A stretch of DNA of 64,000 bases from positions 2,294,001 through 2,358,000 of the forward strand of contig JAKZAP010000018.1 of assembly GCA_023053575.1 (NCBI GenBank), written 5' to 3'. The notes under the pieces were generated by a model that had not been told where the DNA came from, ran no database searches, and worked only from the letters and a program-made list of their open reading frames with translations. Position 1 is the stretch's first letter. Each line of letters opens with the position of its first letter. Position numbers and translations under genes: made by a program. Origin of the DNA: Branchinecta lynchi. Taxonomy: Eukaryota; Arthropoda; Branchiopoda; Anostraca; Branchinectidae. Positions 61,490-64,000 of this stretch are shown piece after piece.

Positions 61490-61879
61490 CCAGGACCCAT
61501 AAATTTCCTGCAATGACTCGCCATTCAGGGGGCTTGTCAATAAGAGATTTCTGATGCGCTCTTGACCGAACGTCAGATAGTTCGAAAAATATCCACGGTG
61601 ATAAAATACCCGACTATCCAGATAGACAAAATTTTTCGCAGCTGGTGTGCTGAACTACGAATATTTCTCTGTAATAGAAGGGTATCCTGGATCTTTTGTC
61701 CTAGCTTAGGTACCTCGTGGCATGCTGGCAGTTTTGTCTATCTGAGCAAAAGCGCCGAGTCGACCCAAGCGGAATTTTTGAAAACTAGGTGAGGCTCGGG
61801 CAACATAGCAACACAGAAGCATAGGAAATGACAAGCCCCCTGAATGGCGAGTCATTACAGGAAATTTATGGGTCCCTGG
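61490..61879. mobile_element. 390-bp MITE with ~50-bp terminal inverted repeats
   Basis: CCAGGACCCATAAATTTCCT continues through ATGACTCGCCATTCAGGG and GGCTTGTCA at the left, and the right end is the complement with two or three mismatches. TATTAG stands at 61484-61489 and 61880-61885. If the true end is CAGG, the 8-bp flanks agree at 6 of 8 positions, which would fit a decayed hAT duplication. Non-coding. Either reading supports a DNA transposon; the superfamily is uncertain. Confidence 0.75.
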
Positions 61880-62710
61880 TATTAGTCATATGCAGTTCAG
61901 TGCTTCCAAGTGGACTAGTTTCGAAAAAAGTCCCCGTTGTCTCACTGCCAACACTAGTGACAGACAATGTAGTAAAATAAGTCAACAAGTTGCTGAGAAG
62001 ACAATTGACAATCTACTTCCCGAGACATTGAAGTTTTGCACTGTCTTTGGAGTAGAAAGGGAAATCTGTACACTCGTGCCGATGAAAAAATTGCCGTTTG
62101 CCCAGCGAAGAGCCAGAGACGTCAAAAGCGGGTTTTTTTTAGAATTCAACAACTTTACTAAAAAAAATCATTCCGGCTTGACAGCCGGTTACAAAAAAAG
62201 CACACACGTGCTTGAAAAACGCAACCAGTACACACTTACTACCATATTATGTAACTAATCAAACCTCCATTAAAATAAACTAAAAATTAATTAATTAATT
62301 TTTCCATTTGTCTTCTCTCGTCTTCCAAACCCTCCAATCACCAACTACCCTCAGGAGATGTTTCTTTAACCGATTTTTTACTCGGTTGTTGTTTGTTTAA
62401 CCGATTGTTGCTTGTTTTACACAGGATTTGAAATTTTGAGGATTCGTTTGAGTGACATTTCTTGTTCTTTCTGCCTTTTCGTGCCTTTTCATTTAGTGTC
62501 TTAACTCGTACTGTACCCCCTGCCCTCCCGTCTTCCGTGCGTCGGTCCGAGAGGAATACTGTCAATCAGTTTTCTCCATATCCTGTTAATTCCTCTGCCC
62601 AATTTTTACGTTGTTTCATCCCATCATTTATTTCTGATCGTATCTTGAAAGTGTATTAGTTAATTTGTTTCGTGTCTGTCTATTTCGTAAATATTTTTAT
62701 TTGTCTTTAT
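61880..62710. other. No gene recognised
   Basis: Two repeats of TTTAACCGATT(T/G)TT at 62365-62415 and a (TTAAT)n run near 62285. No conserved frame. Confidence 0.35.
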
Positions 62711-63173
62711 GGTATGCATTTTGGGTCAAATTTGGCAGAAAATTTGCCGAGAATGTACGAAATGTCGCCGAGAATGCTGCTTTTGTCGCCAAGATTTCTT
62801 GTGTGTATCCGAGACTGCAATGTTTGATGCCGAGAATGACAACCTTGTAGCCGAGATTGCCACTGAAAAACGTGTCACCGAGAAATACAGATATGTGTTC
62901 AAAACCAAAAATCTAGTTCCCGAGACGGAACTAAGTGTCGCCGAGATTTCACGTAATGTCGCCGAGAATGCATGATATTTAGCCACGCTTTTCAGTGGCA
63001 ATGTCCGCTACAAAGTTGTCATTCTCGGCAACAAACATTGAAGTCTCGGCTACACAGAAAAAATCTCGGTGACAAAAACAGCATTCTCGGCTACATTTCA
63101 TGCATTCTCCGCGACATTTCATGTGTTCTCGGCAACATTTTTACCAATGTTGACCCAAAATGCATGCCATACC
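62711..63173. mobile_element. 463-bp foldback element of GCCGAGAATG repeats
   Basis: GGTATGCATTTTGGGTCAA at the left and its complement at the right form the outer arms. Between them the left half repeats GCCGAGAxTG about every 22-25 bp (62745-62965), and the right half the complement CATTCTCGGCxACA (63020-63145). The sign changes near 63000, so the whole unit folds on itself. No target duplication is clear. No coding function. Confidence 0.75.
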
Positions 63174-64000
63174 TCTTCAAGCCTTAAGCTATTTGGATAT
63201 TAAACTTGATTGATTGATTTGTTGACTGTCTTACTAATCTTTCTTTCTTTTTCTTTTAATTCCTATACCTTGTGCTTTTTGATGCGTAATGAATAAAATT
63301 ATTATTATTATAAGCCCAACCAGACAGAGAGGCTCGGAGCAACCCTGTTTCCGTATAATTTCACTACTGCGGTATTCGTCTGCTGAGCTGACGTAGAAGC
63401 GCTTCGCTTTACTTGACCAGCGCGTTCATTGACACTTGGTACATTTAGCTGAAAGCATAAATTGCTAAGTCGACACAACATCTATTCTTTAACAGAAAAA
63501 TTACGGTTCAGAATTCACATACTGGTCGTCTTAAACTATACTTGGTCAAGATCGTCTTTATTGCATCACTATATAGAAACGTTAGTGCATAAATATGTAT
63601 ATATATACATACACTATAGTATATTTTATGGAGAACATGGCAAAAAGAGAAGTAACTATGCTATAGTTACTTGTCTTCTACTGTTTTTTTTTTTTTAAAG
63701 GATAGGCTACTGTTAGAAATCCCTTTGAACAATAAAGATTGACAAGTGACAGGCAAGAAATTCGGACCGTCCTTAAAATGTCTACGTCCACGTCCGTACG
63801 TCCAAATGTACCAGGTCAAAAACTTCAGATCGAAGAACTTTCCTACCAATACGTTAATTCCCGACCCGAATATGAAGTTCCCACCGTGAAGTGTGCAAAA
63901 ACGATCGGGATCCTTTGGCAAGGTTTTCTGCATTTTATTCATCAAGTTGAAAATCTCAACCAGTCCACGAGCACCCGACCCTGACGAAACACCCTTCACA
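63174..64000. other. No gene recognised
   Basis: Includes a (TTA)n run (63299-63312). An open frame at 63739-63984 on the plus strand and another on the minus strand (63667-63999) overlap and lack recognisable motifs. I do not call either. Confidence 0.35.

Noticed and set aside
63667..63999. Overlapping ORFs on both strands at the right edge
   Set aside because: Neither has a recognised motif, splice site or repeat relation, and the window ends within the region.

Overview
The window looks like a transposon-dense stretch of a multicellular invertebrate genome; I cannot name the phylum. The grounds are: many decayed non-LTR retrotransposons with several different 3' tails, hAT-type MITEs with 8-bp target duplications, a Polinton/Maverick with long terminal inverted repeats, a 12-kb retrovirus-like Ty3/Gypsy element, large foldback repeats, a tRNA-derived SINE head, and one plausible host exon with a splice acceptor and AATAAA. 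There is no bacterial gene structure. A 100-base run of N (18548-18647) is an assembly gap inside the Gypsy pol gene.

Layout. 1-9040: three decayed LINEs on the minus strand. The first (1-2750) runs off the left edge. The second (2765-6240) is split by a 1.9-kb non-autonomous hAT element with an exact 8-bp target duplication. The third (6587-9040) is L1/Tx1-like. 9041-13394: LINE 3' fragments, a foldback MITE and a plus-strand LINE endonuclease split by another LINE fragment. 13395-15485: a minus-strand LINE carrying a 76-bp hAT MITE and, wedged into its reverse transcriptase, about 330 bp of Polinton DNA polymerase in the opposite orientation.

15495-36597: a Polinton whose genes are all on the minus strand (protein-primed DNA polymerase B, packaging ATPase, fiber-like protein, a small basic protein, adenovirus-type protease, capsid proteins), all interrupted by stops or frameshifts. 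I see no integrase. Its left terminal inverted repeat is split by an almost pristine Gypsy element (15785-27849). The two 507-bp LTRs differ at one position, and GTTA is duplicated on both sides. That element has gag, a canonical -1 frameshift site, pol with a long disordered tail, an antisense coiled-coil ORF, a small env-like gene behind a splice acceptor, and a further ORF with basic and acidic regions. This is the part most worth attention: by sequence age it is young and probably still functional, and it carries two genes I cannot assign to a family.

36600-45700: repeats dominate. They include diverged 128-bp repeats in inverted arrangement, a 42-bp satellite built on CACGTG palindromes, a LINE ORF1 remnant, a 3.2-kb foldback element packed with hairpins, and inverted copies of a G-rich dispersed repeat. 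46350-47099: a candidate host terminal exon encoding a membrane-anchored coiled-coil protein. 47900-52910: a nearly full-length LINE with ORF1, endonuclease, reverse transcriptase, a C-terminal zinc-finger region and a pentamer tail; a truncated copy of its 3' end lies at 9859-10150. 53000-64000: low gene content, with LINE C-terminal fragments, tandem repeats, further MITEs (one hAT with an exact 8-bp duplication) and a foldback element built from GCCGAGA-containing repeats.
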